64,000 nt of DNA. Origin: Candidatus Zhuqueibacterota bacterium (lineage in GTDB: Bacteria; Zhuqueibacterota; Zhuqueibacteria; Zhuqueibacterales; Zhuqueibacteraceae). The notes beneath the pieces were generated by a model. That model was not told the origin of the DNA. It searched no databases and saw only the letters and a program-made list of their open reading frames with translations. The stretch spans positions 17,745 to 81,744 of the forward strand of contig JAKEEU010000011.1 in NCBI GenBank assembly GCA_022616415.1, in the 5' to 3' direction. A program made the translations under genes and the position numbers. Every line of letters starts with the position of its first letter. Positions within the stretch are counted from its first letter, which is position 1. Of this stretch, positions 1 to 7,991 are shown one piece after another.

Positions 1-1
1 C

Positions 2-412
2 CTCGCAATTCTCAAGCCCGATTGTGTTGCAGCGAAGAAAATGGGCAAAGTGCTCGACCGTATCGAAGCCGCAGGCTTTCATATTATTGGCATGAAAATG
101 ACTCGGCTGACTCCCGAAGTGGCCGGAAAATTTTATGAAGTCCACATAGAGCGCGGCTTTTATAAAGATTTGGTCAGCTTCATGTCGAGCGGCCCGGTGG
201 TCGTGCTCGCCCTGGAAAAAGAAAATGCAGTTGCCGAATTTCGCAAGCTGATCGGCGCCACCGATCCGGCTGAAGCCGCGGCGGGAACGATTCGGCGGGA
301 TTTTGCCACCAGCAAGCAAAATAACATCGTACACGGCTCGGACTCGCCGGAAAATGGCCGCCACGAAGTCGCATTTTATTTCTCGCGCCAAGAGCTGATC
401 GAAGCGCGATAG
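2..412 (+). CDS. ndk: Nucleoside diphosphate kinase, 5' end outside window
   Basis: Transfers the terminal phosphate from ATP to nucleoside diphosphates through a phosphohistidine, in the cytoplasm. The frame is open from base 2 ([13 protein letters not shown]...), so the gene begins a few codons left of the window; the ATG at 41 is internal. The active-site segment NNIVHGSDS holds the catalytic His at about residue 98 counted from that ATG. The C-terminal tail (Y-F-S-R-Q-E-L) is typical. What is visible is close to a full family length of about 140 residues. It ends 31 bases before the ATG of the SPOR protein, so the two may be co-transcribed. Confidence 0.95.
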   Translation, partial: LAILKPDCVAAKKMGKVLDRIEAAGFHIIGMKMTRLTPEVAGKFYEVHIERGFYKDLVSFMSSGPVVVLALEKENAVAEFRKLIGATDPAEAAAGTIRRDFATSKQNNIVHGSDSPENGRHEVAFYFSRQELIEAR

Positions 413-443
413 TTTCGTCGTCATTTTGGCAAGGAGGATTATC

Positions 444-914
444 ATGGAACCTGAAAATCGGCGCATCGCATGGATCGGCGGGTTGTTGGTCTTGTTGCTC
501 GCGGGTTTGTTGGGTTGGATTTTGTTGAGCAGAAAACAAGCGGACGAGCCGATAGCGGTATCGACGCCGACACCGGATACGACGTTTACCACCCCGATAA
601 CTGAGCCGCCAGCCGATCTGCCGCCGCAAGAGTCGCCCAAGCCTCAGATTGTCGTCGAAGACGGCAAATACACCGTCCAAGTTTCGTCGTGGCAAACACG
701 GCGGCGCGCGGAAGAAGATGCCGAGCGATATGCGGCAAAAGGATTTAATGCCTACATACAGGAAGCCTACATTCCGAGCAAAGGCGGGACATGGTATCGC
801 GTCCGCGTTGGCCGTTATGCAACCCAAGACGATGCTGAACAAATGGCCTCCCAATTGGCCGGACTGCTGGAAGCCGGTTTTTGGGTGGATCGTTATCGGC
901 AAGGAAATCAGTGA
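444..914 (+). CDS. SPOR-domain membrane protein
   Basis: About 156 residues. A short charged N-terminus is followed by one hydrophobic segment (about residues 10-29), a Pro/Thr-rich linker and a C-terminal SPOR domain of about 75 residues (YTVQVSSW ... YRVRVGRY). SPOR domains bind denuded peptidoglycan glycan strands at division sites, so a periplasmic envelope role is expected. The ATG at 444 is chosen because AAGGAGG at 431-437 sits 6 bases upstream; an in-frame TTG at 426 lies across that ribosome site. The frame ends exactly where a hairpin repeat begins. Confidence 0.85.
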   Translation: MEPENRRIAWIGGLLVLLLAGLLGWILLSRKQADEPIAVSTPTPDTTFTTPITEPPADLPPQESPKPQIVVEDGKYTVQVSSWQTRRRAEEDAERYAAKGFNAYIQEAYIPSKGGTWYRVRVGRYATQDDAEQMASQLAGLLEAGFWVDRYRQGNQ

Positions 915-1026
915 AGTCGAACTTGTATAGGGCAGGGGCAAATGAAGGCCGGCTTGGGTTACGCCCGTTGGGCACGACGGCTTCTCAATTTTTGTTACAT
1001 CCTGCTGTCCAAGCCGGACTTCGCCC
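913..1026. repeat. Hairpin repeat, gaagtcSaactt family (copy A)
   Basis: The arms at 944-958 and 1008-1022 are inverted copies (13 of 15 positions pair) around about 49 bases. A further half-arm (GAAGTCGAACTTG) lies at 913-925. The same arm motif recurs at 22555-22590, 24304-24367 and 24842-24906. Confidence 0.6.
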
Positions 1027-1042
1027 TTTGGTGATTTTTATC

Positions 1043-1071
1043 TTGACTTAGAACGCTTTCTTTTATAAATT
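1043..1071 (+). promoter_or_regulatory. Possible sigma70-type promoter for the yceD-rpmF-fab operon
   Basis: TTGACT (1043-1048), a 17-base spacer, then TAAATT (1066-1071), 29 bases before the yceD start. It is the first intergenic gap of the operon and follows a hairpin. Sigma consensus in FCB bacteria can differ, so this rests on sequence match alone. Confidence 0.4.
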
Positions 1072-1100
1072 CTTGACTAATCTTTATTGGCCGCTTTGAC

Positions 1101-1592
1101 ATGAAGATTTCGCTTATACGCCTGGCGGAAGGGCTGCACACGCTTAACTTCGTGGCGAAGCTGGCGGAGTTCGATCTGGAAAATCACCCCAATCTGCGCG
1201 ATGACGTGCAGATCACGGTGGAGCTAGAAAAACGGTCGCCGCATTATTTTTTGAAAAAGCACGTTCGCGCCACCGGCCGCTTTTGGTGTGACCGCTGTAC
1301 GAAAGAAATTGAAACGCCGTTGCTCGACGAGTCGCGCAGCGTTTTTTCGAGCGATGAAGACATGGCGGCGCGAGATGAAGAGGTTCACCTCATCGCCGCC
1401 GACGCAAAAGAGCTCGATATTACCGGTGATATTCGCGATACGCTCTTGCTCTCGCTTCCCATGAAGTTGCTCTGCTCGGAGAGCTGTCGCGGCTTGTGCG
1501 CCGGATGCGGCGTCAATTTGAACGAAGAACCTTGTCGGTGCGCTGCTTCCCCCGCGGATCCGAGGTGGGAAGCGTTGCGGAAGCTGTTATAA
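1101..1592 (+). CDS. YceD / DUF177 family protein
   Basis: 163 residues, usual YceD length. This family is linked to 23S rRNA accumulation and 50S assembly and is nearly always just upstream of rpmF, as here. Cysteine pairs are visible (FWCDRC near residue 62; CRGLCAGCG and CRC near the C-terminus), as in many bacterial members that may bind zinc. The central signature 'DITGDIRDTLLLSLPMKLLC' (about 106-125) is typical. About 100 bases separate it from rpmF. Confidence 0.88.
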   Translation: MKISLIRLAEGLHTLNFVAKLAEFDLENHPNLRDDVQITVELEKRSPHYFLKKHVRATGRFWCDRCTKEIETPLLDESRSVFSSDEDMAARDEEVHLIAADAKELDITGDIRDTLLLSLPMKLLCSESCRGLCAGCGVNLNEEPCRCAASPADPRWEALRKLL

Positions 1593-1696
1593 TGATTTTG
1601 CCATAATCGTTATGCATTTTTTAAAATAGTTACGCCGGATTTTTTGGACTAAAAAAATCCCGGTTTCGTATTCATTAACAGTAACGAGGAGAAGCA

Positions 1697-1879
1697 GTGC
1701 CAAATCCGAAACGAAGACACTCTCGCACCCGCCGTGACAAGCGGCGGACGCATTGGAAACTTTCTGCGCCGAATGTGGTGGCTTGCTCGAATTGCCGCCA
1801 GCCGAAATTGCCGCATCGCGCTTGTCCGAATTGTGGCTATTACGGCGAGCGTTCCGTGTTTTTGCCGCGTGAGCAATAA
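1697..1879 (+). CDS. rpmF: 50S ribosomal protein L32
   Basis: 60 residues. The basic N-terminus (MPNPKRRHSRTRRDKRR) and two CxxC pairs (CSNC, CPNC) identify the zinc-binding C+ form of L32. It starts with GTG, preceded by GAGGAGAAG. The order yceD-rpmF-plsX-fabH is widely conserved and couples ribosome and lipid synthesis. Confidence 0.97.
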   Translation: MPNPKRRHSRTRRDKRRTHWKLSAPNVVACSNCRQPKLPHRACPNCGYYGERSVFLPREQ

Positions 1880-1901
1880 TTTTGAACGTTGAGAATAGGA
1901 T

Positions 1902-2939
1902 ATGCGTATTGCAGTGGATGCCATGGGCGGGGATTACGCGCCGGCTTCGATCGTGCTGGGCGGCCTGGAAGCGGCCAAAGCAGCCTATGGCGCCTACGAG
2001 GTCGTTTTTGTGGGCGACAAGGCACAGATCGAACAGGAAATCAGCCGGCACCCGCTTTTGACGCGAGGGGAGAATGTGCGGTTCTCCATTCATCACGCTT
2101 CTGAAAAAATCGAAATGTGTGACGTGCCGACGGTTGCTTTGAAGAAAAAGAGAGACGCCTCCATTTTGGTGGCGGCACGGCTGCACCAAGAGGGCAAGGT
2201 TGATGCGATTGTCAGCGCCGGACACACCGGTGCCGCCATGGCCGCGAGCTTGATGGCGCTTGGACGCATTCGCGGGGTGAACCGGCCGGGCATCGGCTCG
2301 CTCATTCCGAATGGGTATGGCGTAACGATGCTGATCGACGTCGGCGCCAACGTCGATTGCAAGCCGATTCACCTCGTGCAATTCGGCATGATGGGCAGCA
2401 TTTTCATGAACCGTGTTCTCGGCATCGAGGCGCCTAAGGTGGCATTGTTGAGCAACGGTGAAGAGCGCTCGAAAGGCACCGAAGTGACGCGCGAAGCGTA
2501 TCGCATGCTGGAGACGAGCCGCGTCAATTTCACCGGCAACGTCGAGGGCCGTGACATCTTGAAAGGCAGCGCCGACGTGGTAGTGTGTGACGGTTTCGTC
2601 GGCAACGTCATTCTCAAGTTTGCCGAGAGTCTCGGCGGCGTGTTTCGCCATCACATCAAGCGCCAGATTGGAAAACAAATCTTTCGCCAGATCGGCGCTT
2701 TTTTGCTGCAACCGACGTTTACCGGTTTGCGCAAAATTTTTGATTACGAAGAATACGGTGGCGCCCCTTTGCTTGGCATCGACGGCGTTTGCATCATTTG
2801 CCACGGCGGCTCCACCCCGAAAGCGATCAGGAACGCCATCCGCGAGGCGACGAAGATGGTGTCGGAAGGAGTTACACAAATAATCGGCCACGAGCTGCAA
2901 ACCCACAATGGAGTGAAAGCCGTTGAGCAAGAAGCCTAA
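1902..2939 (+). CDS. plsX: Phosphate acyltransferase PlsX
   Basis: 345 residues, full length. Converts acyl-ACP to acyl-phosphate, the donor for PlsY in phospholipid synthesis, at the inner face of the membrane. The start 'MRIAVDAMGGDYAP' is the family signature, and SAGHTGAAMAA and DVGANVDCKP are also diagnostic. The ATG at 1902 follows GAGAATAGGA. The 3' end overlaps fabH by 17 bases, suggesting translational coupling. Confidence 0.97.
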   Translation: MRIAVDAMGGDYAPASIVLGGLEAAKAAYGAYEVVFVGDKAQIEQEISRHPLLTRGENVRFSIHHASEKIEMCDVPTVALKKKRDASILVAARLHQEGKVDAIVSAGHTGAAMAASLMALGRIRGVNRPGIGSLIPNGYGVTMLIDVGANVDCKPIHLVQFGMMGSIFMNRVLGIEAPKVALLSNGEERSKGTEVTREAYRMLETSRVNFTGNVEGRDILKGSADVVVCDGFVGNVILKFAESLGGVFRHHIKRQIGKQIFRQIGAFLLQPTFTGLRKIFDYEEYGGAPLLGIDGVCIICHGGSTPKAIRNAIREATKMVSEGVTQIIGHELQTHNGVKAVEQEA

Positions 2940-3909
2940 TTCGATGATCCTCGGCACCGGTCGTGCCGTTCCCAAGCGGGTGCTGACCAATTTCGATCTG
3001 GAGAAAATGGTTGATACCACCGATGAGTGGATCAAAGAGCGCACCGGCATTGAGCGGCGTTACATTGCCGATGAGAAAGATACCACCTCGGCGCTTTGCG
3101 CTGACGCCGGGCGCGCCGCCTTGCAAGCAGCGCAACTGCCCGCGGAAAAAGTTGATGCAATCATCCTTGGAACCGTCACCGGCGATGTGACCTTTCCGGC
3201 CACCGCGTGTTACGTTCAGGAAATGTTGGGCGCTGAGAACGCCGCCGCGTTCGATATTGCCGCCGCCTGCACCGGCTTTCTTTACGGCTTGATGATGGCG
3301 GATAGCTTGATTGCTTCTGGCAAGGCGCAACATGTTCTCGTCATCGGCGGTGAAATACTCACTCGCATCACCGACTGGACAGATCGAGCGACATGCGTTC
3401 TGTTTGGCGACGCGGCCGGTGCGGCGGTGGTCGGTCCGAGCGACGGCAAGCGCGGTATCATCGATACATTCATAAAAAGCGATGGCCGTCTCACCCACTT
3501 GCTTTGCATGCCGGGCGGCGGTACTAAGGTTCCGCCGGATGTGGCGTTGGCGGAAAAAATGATGTTCTTGCGCATGGAAGGCCGCGAGGTTTTTAAATAT
3601 GCGGTGACGGCGATGGGCGACGCCGCCGAGCATATTTTGGCGAAGAACAATCTCACCGGCGATGACGTTGATTTGCTGATTCCGCACCAAGCCAATATGC
3701 GCATCATCAACGCCACAGCCAAACGCGTCGGTTTGCCATTGGAAAAAGTTTACATCAACGTGCAAGATTATGGCAACACTTCCGCCGCCTCGATTCCGAT
3801 TGCCATGAACGAAGCGCTTGAGAAAGGCCGCCTTAAATCCGGTGATTGTTGCTTGATGGTGGCGTTTGGCGGTGGCTTTACCTGGGGCTCGGCTCTCGTG
3901 CAGTTTTAA
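2923..3909 (+). CDS. fabH: Beta-ketoacyl-ACP synthase III
   Basis: 328 residues. Condenses acetyl-CoA with malonyl-ACP to start fatty-acid synthesis. The catalytic Cys is about residue 116 in DIAAACTGFL; the His is in LLIPHQANMRI and the Asn in DYGNTSAASIP. The start is TTG at 2923 inside plsX, reading MSKKPNSMILGTG; the ATG at 2944 (MILGTG) is an alternative. The length agrees with the family. Confidence 0.96.
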   Translation: MSKKPNSMILGTGRAVPKRVLTNFDLEKMVDTTDEWIKERTGIERRYIADEKDTTSALCADAGRAALQAAQLPAEKVDAIILGTVTGDVTFPATACYVQEMLGAENAAAFDIAAACTGFLYGLMMADSLIASGKAQHVLVIGGEILTRITDWTDRATCVLFGDAAGAAVVGPSDGKRGIIDTFIKSDGRLTHLLCMPGGGTKVPPDVALAEKMMFLRMEGREVFKYAVTAMGDAAEHILAKNNLTGDDVDLLIPHQANMRIINATAKRVGLPLEKVYINVQDYGNTSAASIPIAMNEALEKGRLKSGDCCLMVAFGGGFTWGSALVQF

Positions 3910-3946
3910 CCGTGCAGAGGGATTGCTGGTTGACAACAAATTGAAC

Positions 3947-3987
3947 GAATTTAAAATTTTAAATTGTTAATTTTCAATTTAAAATTC
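3947..3987. repeat. AT-rich inverted repeat between fabH and fabD
   Basis: Almost pure A/T run with imperfect inverted arms (3947-3966 and 3975-3987), just upstream of the fabD start. It could be a weak structural element or decayed simple repeat. No T-run follows a stable stem, so it is not called a terminator. Confidence 0.4.
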
Positions 3988-3997
3988 ATTTCAGCGT

Positions 3998-4924
3998 ATG
4001 AGTGAACGCCGCGCTTTTCTATTTCCGGGCCAGGCCTCGCAATACCTCGGCATGGCCCAAGATCTATGCGAAAAATTTTCGTTGGCGCGCGAGTTTTTTT
4101 CCCGCGCCAATCAGATTCTCGGTTTCGATATTCAGCAAATTTGTTTTTCCGGCCCGGAAGAAAAGCTTACCCAAACCGACGTCACCCAGCCTGCCATCTT
4201 TATTCATAGCGCCATTGTCACTCGCTTGCTTGCTGAAAAAGGAATGCTGCCGGACATGGTGGCCGGCCACAGTTTGGGTGAATATTCGGCCTTGTTTGCA
4301 GCAGGCGTGCTTGACTTTGACGAAGCGCTGCTGCTCGTCAAACGCCGCGGTGAGCTGATGCAGCGCGCCGGCGTGGACAATCCGGGAACGATGGCGGCGA
4401 TAGTCGGACTCGATCCTGTGGAAGTGGAAACCGTTTGCCAAGAAGCCTCGAGCGTAGGCGTCGTCGTCCCGGCCAATTTCAACTCGCCGGGACAAATTGC
4501 GATTTCCGGATCGATTGCGGGTGTGCAGCAGGCGATGACACTCGCCAAAGCCAAAGGCGCCAAACTGGCCAAGCAACTCGCGGTCGGCGGCGCTTTTCAT
4601 TCACCGTTGATGGCTGGCGCGCGTGAGGGCTTGCGCGAGGGGTTGCAAAAAGCGCATTTCCGCGAGGCCGTGTGCCCGATTTATTTGAATGTGACGGCGA
4701 AGCCAACGAAAGAAGTAAATGAGCTGCGCCAACGGTTGGATGAGCAGCTCACCAGCCCGGTGCGCTGGATCGAGATCATTGAGAATATGATTACGGATGG
4801 CGCGACGCAATTTTATGAAGTCGGCCCTGGTAATGTTTTGGCGGGATTGTTGAAGCGTATCAATAAAAATTTTGTGGCGAAAACGGTTGGAAAGGTTGTG
4901 GAGTTGGAAGCTCTTTTGACATAG
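3998..4924 (+). CDS. fabD: Malonyl-CoA:ACP transacylase
   Basis: 308 residues, normal length. Loads malonyl groups onto ACP. The N-terminal FLFPGQASQYLGM, the nucleophile motif GHSLGEYSA (Ser about 92) and GGAFHSPLM with the catalytic His about 200 are all present. It ends at 4924, after which base composition changes abruptly to AT-rich. In most genomes fabG follows directly. Confidence 0.96.
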   Translation: MSERRAFLFPGQASQYLGMAQDLCEKFSLAREFFSRANQILGFDIQQICFSGPEEKLTQTDVTQPAIFIHSAIVTRLLAEKGMLPDMVAGHSLGEYSALFAAGVLDFDEALLLVKRRGELMQRAGVDNPGTMAAIVGLDPVEVETVCQEASSVGVVVPANFNSPGQIAISGSIAGVQQAMTLAKAKGAKLAKQLAVGGAFHSPLMAGAREGLREGLQKAHFREAVCPIYLNVTAKPTKEVNELRQRLDEQLTSPVRWIEIIENMITDGATQFYEVGPGNVLAGLLKRINKNFVAKTVGKVVELEALLT

Positions 4925-5023
4925 CACAGAAGGCGTCGTCCGTTAGCACATATTTAGGTTCTACAATCGTGTGAGTCATTTCAAGGCAACGTGTATTAGT
5001 TAAGCACAATTACAATTCGACTG

Positions 5024-5839
5024 ATGTTATCGTTTCTATTTTGGAATTTAAATAATAGGCCTATTCATTCAACTGTCGTCAATTTAGTCTTGAATTTAAA
5101 GATTGACGTTGTCTTGCTGGTTGAATGTATAGTTCCACCAGAAGTGATGTTAACGGCACTGAACGAGAAAAGAATAAAAAAGTATCATTATGCGCCTGGT
5201 ATAGGTTGCAAAAAAGTAGAAATTTTTGTACGATTTTCCAGTGAGTTTATCCAGCCAATTCATGAAGAAGACAGGCTCACGATACGACATCTTGCGTTAC
5301 CAGGAAAATTGGATTTATTATTAGCTGTAACTCATTTTCCGAGTAAATTGAGTTGGAGTGAATCAAGTCAAGCCTTGGAATGTATAGAGCTTGCAAGATC
5401 AATTAGGTTTGCTGAAAAAAAGATTAGTCATTCGCGAACAGTTCTTGTGGGTGATTTAAACATGAATCCTTTCGAGGATGGAGTGATAAGTGCGCATGGA
5501 CTTCATGGAGTTATGAGTAGAAGCTTGGCAAATAAAAAGTCTCGTATTGTACAATCTAAAGAATATGCTTTTTTTTATAACCCTATGTGGAACCTTTTAG
5601 GTGACGCCACGCCAGGTGCTCCTGGAACATTTTATTACAATGACTCTCAGCCAATAGTATTTTTCTGGAATATGTTTGATCAAGTCTTAATACGCCCTGA
5701 CTTGCTATCCATCTTTCATAATGAAGATTTGAAAATAATAACAGTTGATAAGAATGGATCTTTTCTATCAAAGCAGGGAATACCTGATAAAGATAGACTA
5801 TCTGATCACTTACCCATATTTTTTAAACTTCGTTTATAG
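5024..5839 (+). CDS. Endonuclease/exonuclease/phosphatase-superfamily protein in AT-rich insert
   Basis: 271 residues. EEP-fold motifs are visible in order: FWNLN (residue 6 on), LLVE (Glu about 34), THFPS, GDLNMNPFE (about 146-154), a C-terminal FDQVLIRP and SDHLPIF close to the end. These cover the metal-binding and catalytic positions of Mg-dependent nucleases/phosphatases such as ExoIII and DNase I, so the enzyme looks intact. There is no signal peptide, so it is probably cytoplasmic. Codon use is strongly A/T-rich, unlike fabD and fabG on either side, and a second AT-rich gene follows 25 bases later. Substrate unknown; a role in a mobile conflict cassette is inference. Confidence 0.75.
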   Translation: MLSFLFWNLNNRPIHSTVVNLVLNLKIDVVLLVECIVPPEVMLTALNEKRIKKYHYAPGIGCKKVEIFVRFSSEFIQPIHEEDRLTIRHLALPGKLDLLLAVTHFPSKLSWSESSQALECIELARSIRFAEKKISHSRTVLVGDLNMNPFEDGVISAHGLHGVMSRSLANKKSRIVQSKEYAFFYNPMWNLLGDATPGAPGTFYYNDSQPIVFFWNMFDQVLIRPDLLSIFHNEDLKIITVDKNGSFLSKQGIPDKDRLSDHLPIFFKLRL

Positions 5840-5864
5840 ATTTAAATGAAGGAGAATTCTTGAT

Positions 5865-6347
5865 ATGAATGGATTATGGCCAAAAGACATTGGGGAACAA
5901 CTTCAGGTAATTGCTCCCGTGAGCATTTTACGTCGGCATGCGTCTCTATTAGGTAGCAAAACAAATAATCTTGTAGAGGCTAAAGTGGTAGATTTTGAAC
6001 GCGAGTTGGGAGATTTATACGAATTTAACTATGGATTCTATATTACGGCACCAACATTGAATCGGTATAGCTATAAACTTTTCACGATATCTCATAATAT
6101 TGATCTTTATCCAGTAATTATTGATGTTGATGCTGAATTAAAAAGGGAAATAGATCCCGAGAATGAAATTTATAAAAAAATTGAGGCCAATTCAGAGGAC
6201 GAAATGCTGCAAGTCCTTAAAAAAATTTTCAATTCACATAAAACAAAAAAGATTATCGGTTCGCTTTTGACCATTATTAATTCTAGACAAAAGGAAACAG
6301 TTACTACATCTGAAGAAAATTACAATAAAGAAGATTTACGCTTCTGA
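5865..6347 (+). CDS. Unrecognised protein, partner of the EEP-family gene
   Basis: 160 residues, no family recognised. The N-terminal two thirds look like an alpha/beta domain (YEFNYGFYITAPTLNRYSY; LYPVIIDVDAEL). The C-terminus is Lys/Glu-rich and helical with a polar tail. No signal peptide or membrane segment. It starts at ATG 5865, about 10 bases after AAGGAGAA, and is 25 bases behind the EEP gene. Both share AT-rich composition foreign to the locus, so they were probably acquired together. A regulator, inhibitor or specificity partner of the nuclease is possible but not shown. Confidence 0.55.
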   Translation: MNGLWPKDIGEQLQVIAPVSILRRHASLLGSKTNNLVEAKVVDFERELGDLYEFNYGFYITAPTLNRYSYKLFTISHNIDLYPVIIDVDAELKREIDPENEIYKKIEANSEDEMLQVLKKIFNSHKTKKIIGSLLTIINSRQKETVTTSEENYNKEDLRF

Positions 6348-6430
6348 TAAATCAAATAATGAAGTTTTATCTATGGTAAAAAGCATTGCACCTATAACGG
6401 TCACATGAGAATGGATATGAGCAAAAAGTG

Positions 6431-7177
6431 ATGAGCAAACTCCAAGACAAAATTGCAATCGTCACCGGCGGCTCACGCGGCATCGGCAAAGCTATAGCGT
6501 TGCGTTTAGCAGCGGAAGGCGCCAAAGTTGTGGTCACTGCGACGACGCAAGCGGGCGCAGATAAAACGGCCGAAGAGATTCGTCAAAACGGCGGACAAGC
6601 CATCGGGTTTGCAACTAACGTTGCTGACGTCAAGCAAGTCGATGCGCTGATCAAAGGCACCGTCGAGCATTTCGGCGCGCTGCACATTCTCGTGAACAAC
6701 GCCGGCATTACGCGCGACAATCTCGTCATGCGGATGAGCGATGAAGATTGGAATGACGTAATCACGACGAATCTCACTGGCACGTTCAACTGTATTCGTG
6801 CCGCCAGCAAAATCATGATGAAGCAGCGCAGCGGCAAGATGGTCAATATCACCTCGGTGGTGGCGCTGATGGGCAATAAAGGCCAGGCGAATTATAGCGC
6901 CGCCAAAGCCGGCATCATCGGCTTGACCAAATCCGTCGCGCGCGAGCTGGCCAGCCGCAACATTCAAATTAATGCGGTGGCGCCGGGTTTCATTGAAACC
7001 GATTTGACTGCGACTCTGCCGGAAGCCGCCAAAACTGCGATGTTGCAGTCAATTCCGCTCGAAAGAATGGGCACACCGGAGGATGTGGCTGGCCTTGTGG
7101 TTTTTCTGGCCTCTTCGGATGCGGATTATATCACTGGGCAGGTTTTTAATGTGGATGGCGGGATGGTGATGGGGTGA
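6431..7177 (+). CDS. fabG: 3-oxoacyl-ACP reductase
   Basis: 248 residues. NADPH-dependent reductase of fatty-acid elongation. It has the Rossmann motif VTGGSRGIGKA, NNAG, the catalytic S-Y-K set (NITSVVALM, YSAAKAG) and the C-terminal QVFNVDGGMVM. The ATG at 6431 is chosen; a GTG at 6428 is in frame. An out-of-frame copy of the start (ATGAGCAAA at 6418, stopping after four codons) lies 13 bases upstream, which may be a scar of the insertion next to it. Confidence 0.95.
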   Translation: MSKLQDKIAIVTGGSRGIGKAIALRLAAEGAKVVVTATTQAGADKTAEEIRQNGGQAIGFATNVADVKQVDALIKGTVEHFGALHILVNNAGITRDNLVMRMSDEDWNDVITTNLTGTFNCIRAASKIMMKQRSGKMVNITSVVALMGNKGQANYSAAKAGIIGLTKSVARELASRNIQINAVAPGFIETDLTATLPEAAKTAMLQSIPLERMGTPEDVAGLVVFLASSDADYITGQVFNVDGGMVMG

Positions 7178-7220
7178 CATTTATTTAATGTTAACAGGGC
7201 AACTCGAGGGAGCGACAAAC

Positions 7221-7619
7221 ATGCTGGAGCGGGCAAAGGAATTTCTGCAGGTGGCGGAACTGGCGATGGAAAAAGGGCTCCACAATGGTTGTGCAGCCAA
7301 TTGCTATTACGAACAAATGAGCCGTAGAAATGGCCGATTCTCAAAGCGCCGCCTGCAGCAACATATAAGTGAACTGACTTCGATTGCCAAGAATCTCGCA
7401 CCAGATATCGAAATTACTGAAGTTCTAATCCCCGGCTATGAAGATTTAGATGCGTGGATCGATATTGTTGTGCCCGATGAAATGGAAGAAATCGTCTCGG
7501 AAACCTTGTCCCAACGTCGATATGAGATTTTCACGGAGGAAGGATACGATATCGGCTTAGGTATCACCGAACGCTCACAATACGAAGCCGTTCAGTCGAA
7601 ATTAAGCGTAACGGTTTAA
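7221..7619 (+). CDS. Small HEPN-like protein, probably degenerate
   Basis: 132 residues from ATG 7221, chosen for GAGGGA at 7206-7211; an ATG at 7188 is in frame. The first 35 residues (ERAKEFLQVAELAMEKGLHN, then AANCYY) resemble the first two helices of HEPN domains (normally AKEFL..AELAL...Y..A..RAYYAMF). The sequence then departs from the family and no RxxxxH ribonuclease motif is seen. The second half (DLDAWIDIVVPDEM) is unrecognised. It sits between fabG and acpP, normally adjacent genes. It may be a remnant of a HEPN/MNT toxin-antitoxin gene. Confidence 0.5.
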   Translation: MLERAKEFLQVAELAMEKGLHNGCAANCYYEQMSRRNGRFSKRRLQQHISELTSIAKNLAPDIEITEVLIPGYEDLDAWIDIVVPDEMEEIVSETLSQRRYEIFTEEGYDIGLGITERSQYEAVQSKLSVTV

Positions 7620-7680
7620 CCATTTTTGAACATGAAAACAACTTTAACCTTACTTACCCAAACGGAGGAGCGAAAACGAA

Positions 7681-7923
7681 ATGGCAGCTCTTGAAGAAAA
7701 AGTCAAACAGATCATTGTGGATCAACTCGGTGTTGATGCCAATGAAGTCACGCCGGAGGCCAATTTCATCGAAGATCTTGGCGCCGATTCTCTCGACACC
7801 GTCGAACTGGTCATGGCTTTCGAAGAGGAGTTTGACATTGAAATCCCCGACGAAGACGCCGAGAAAATGATGACGGTCGGCCAGGCCATCGAATATCTCA
7901 AGAAGAAAAAAGCCGAGTCGTAA
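7681..7923 (+). CDS. acpP: Acyl carrier protein
   Basis: 80 residues, very acidic. The phosphopantetheine attachment site is Ser37 in [13 protein letters not shown]. It carries acyl chains for all Fab enzymes encoded around it. ACGGAGGAG precedes the ATG. The 68-base gap to the fabF start chosen here is normal for the operon. Confidence 0.97.
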   Translation: MAALEEKVKQIIVDQLGVDANEVTPEANFIEDLGADSLDTVELVMAFEEEFDIEIPDEDAEKMMTVGQAIEYLKKKKAES

Positions 7924-7991
7924 AATCGGCCGTGGCCAATACAGCAAACCGTTTTGTTAAAGAAACCTCGCACCATTTCTCAGGCGTTGCC

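Noticed and set aside
1587..3050. 487-codon minus-strand open frame opposite plsX/fabH
   Set aside because: Antisense to two clear enzymes; its sequence is His/Arg/Ala-rich with no family likeness.
4925..6430. Insertion-sequence ends around the EEP cassette
   Set aside because: No transposase and no terminal inverted repeats or clear target duplication found, apart from the short fabG start duplication.
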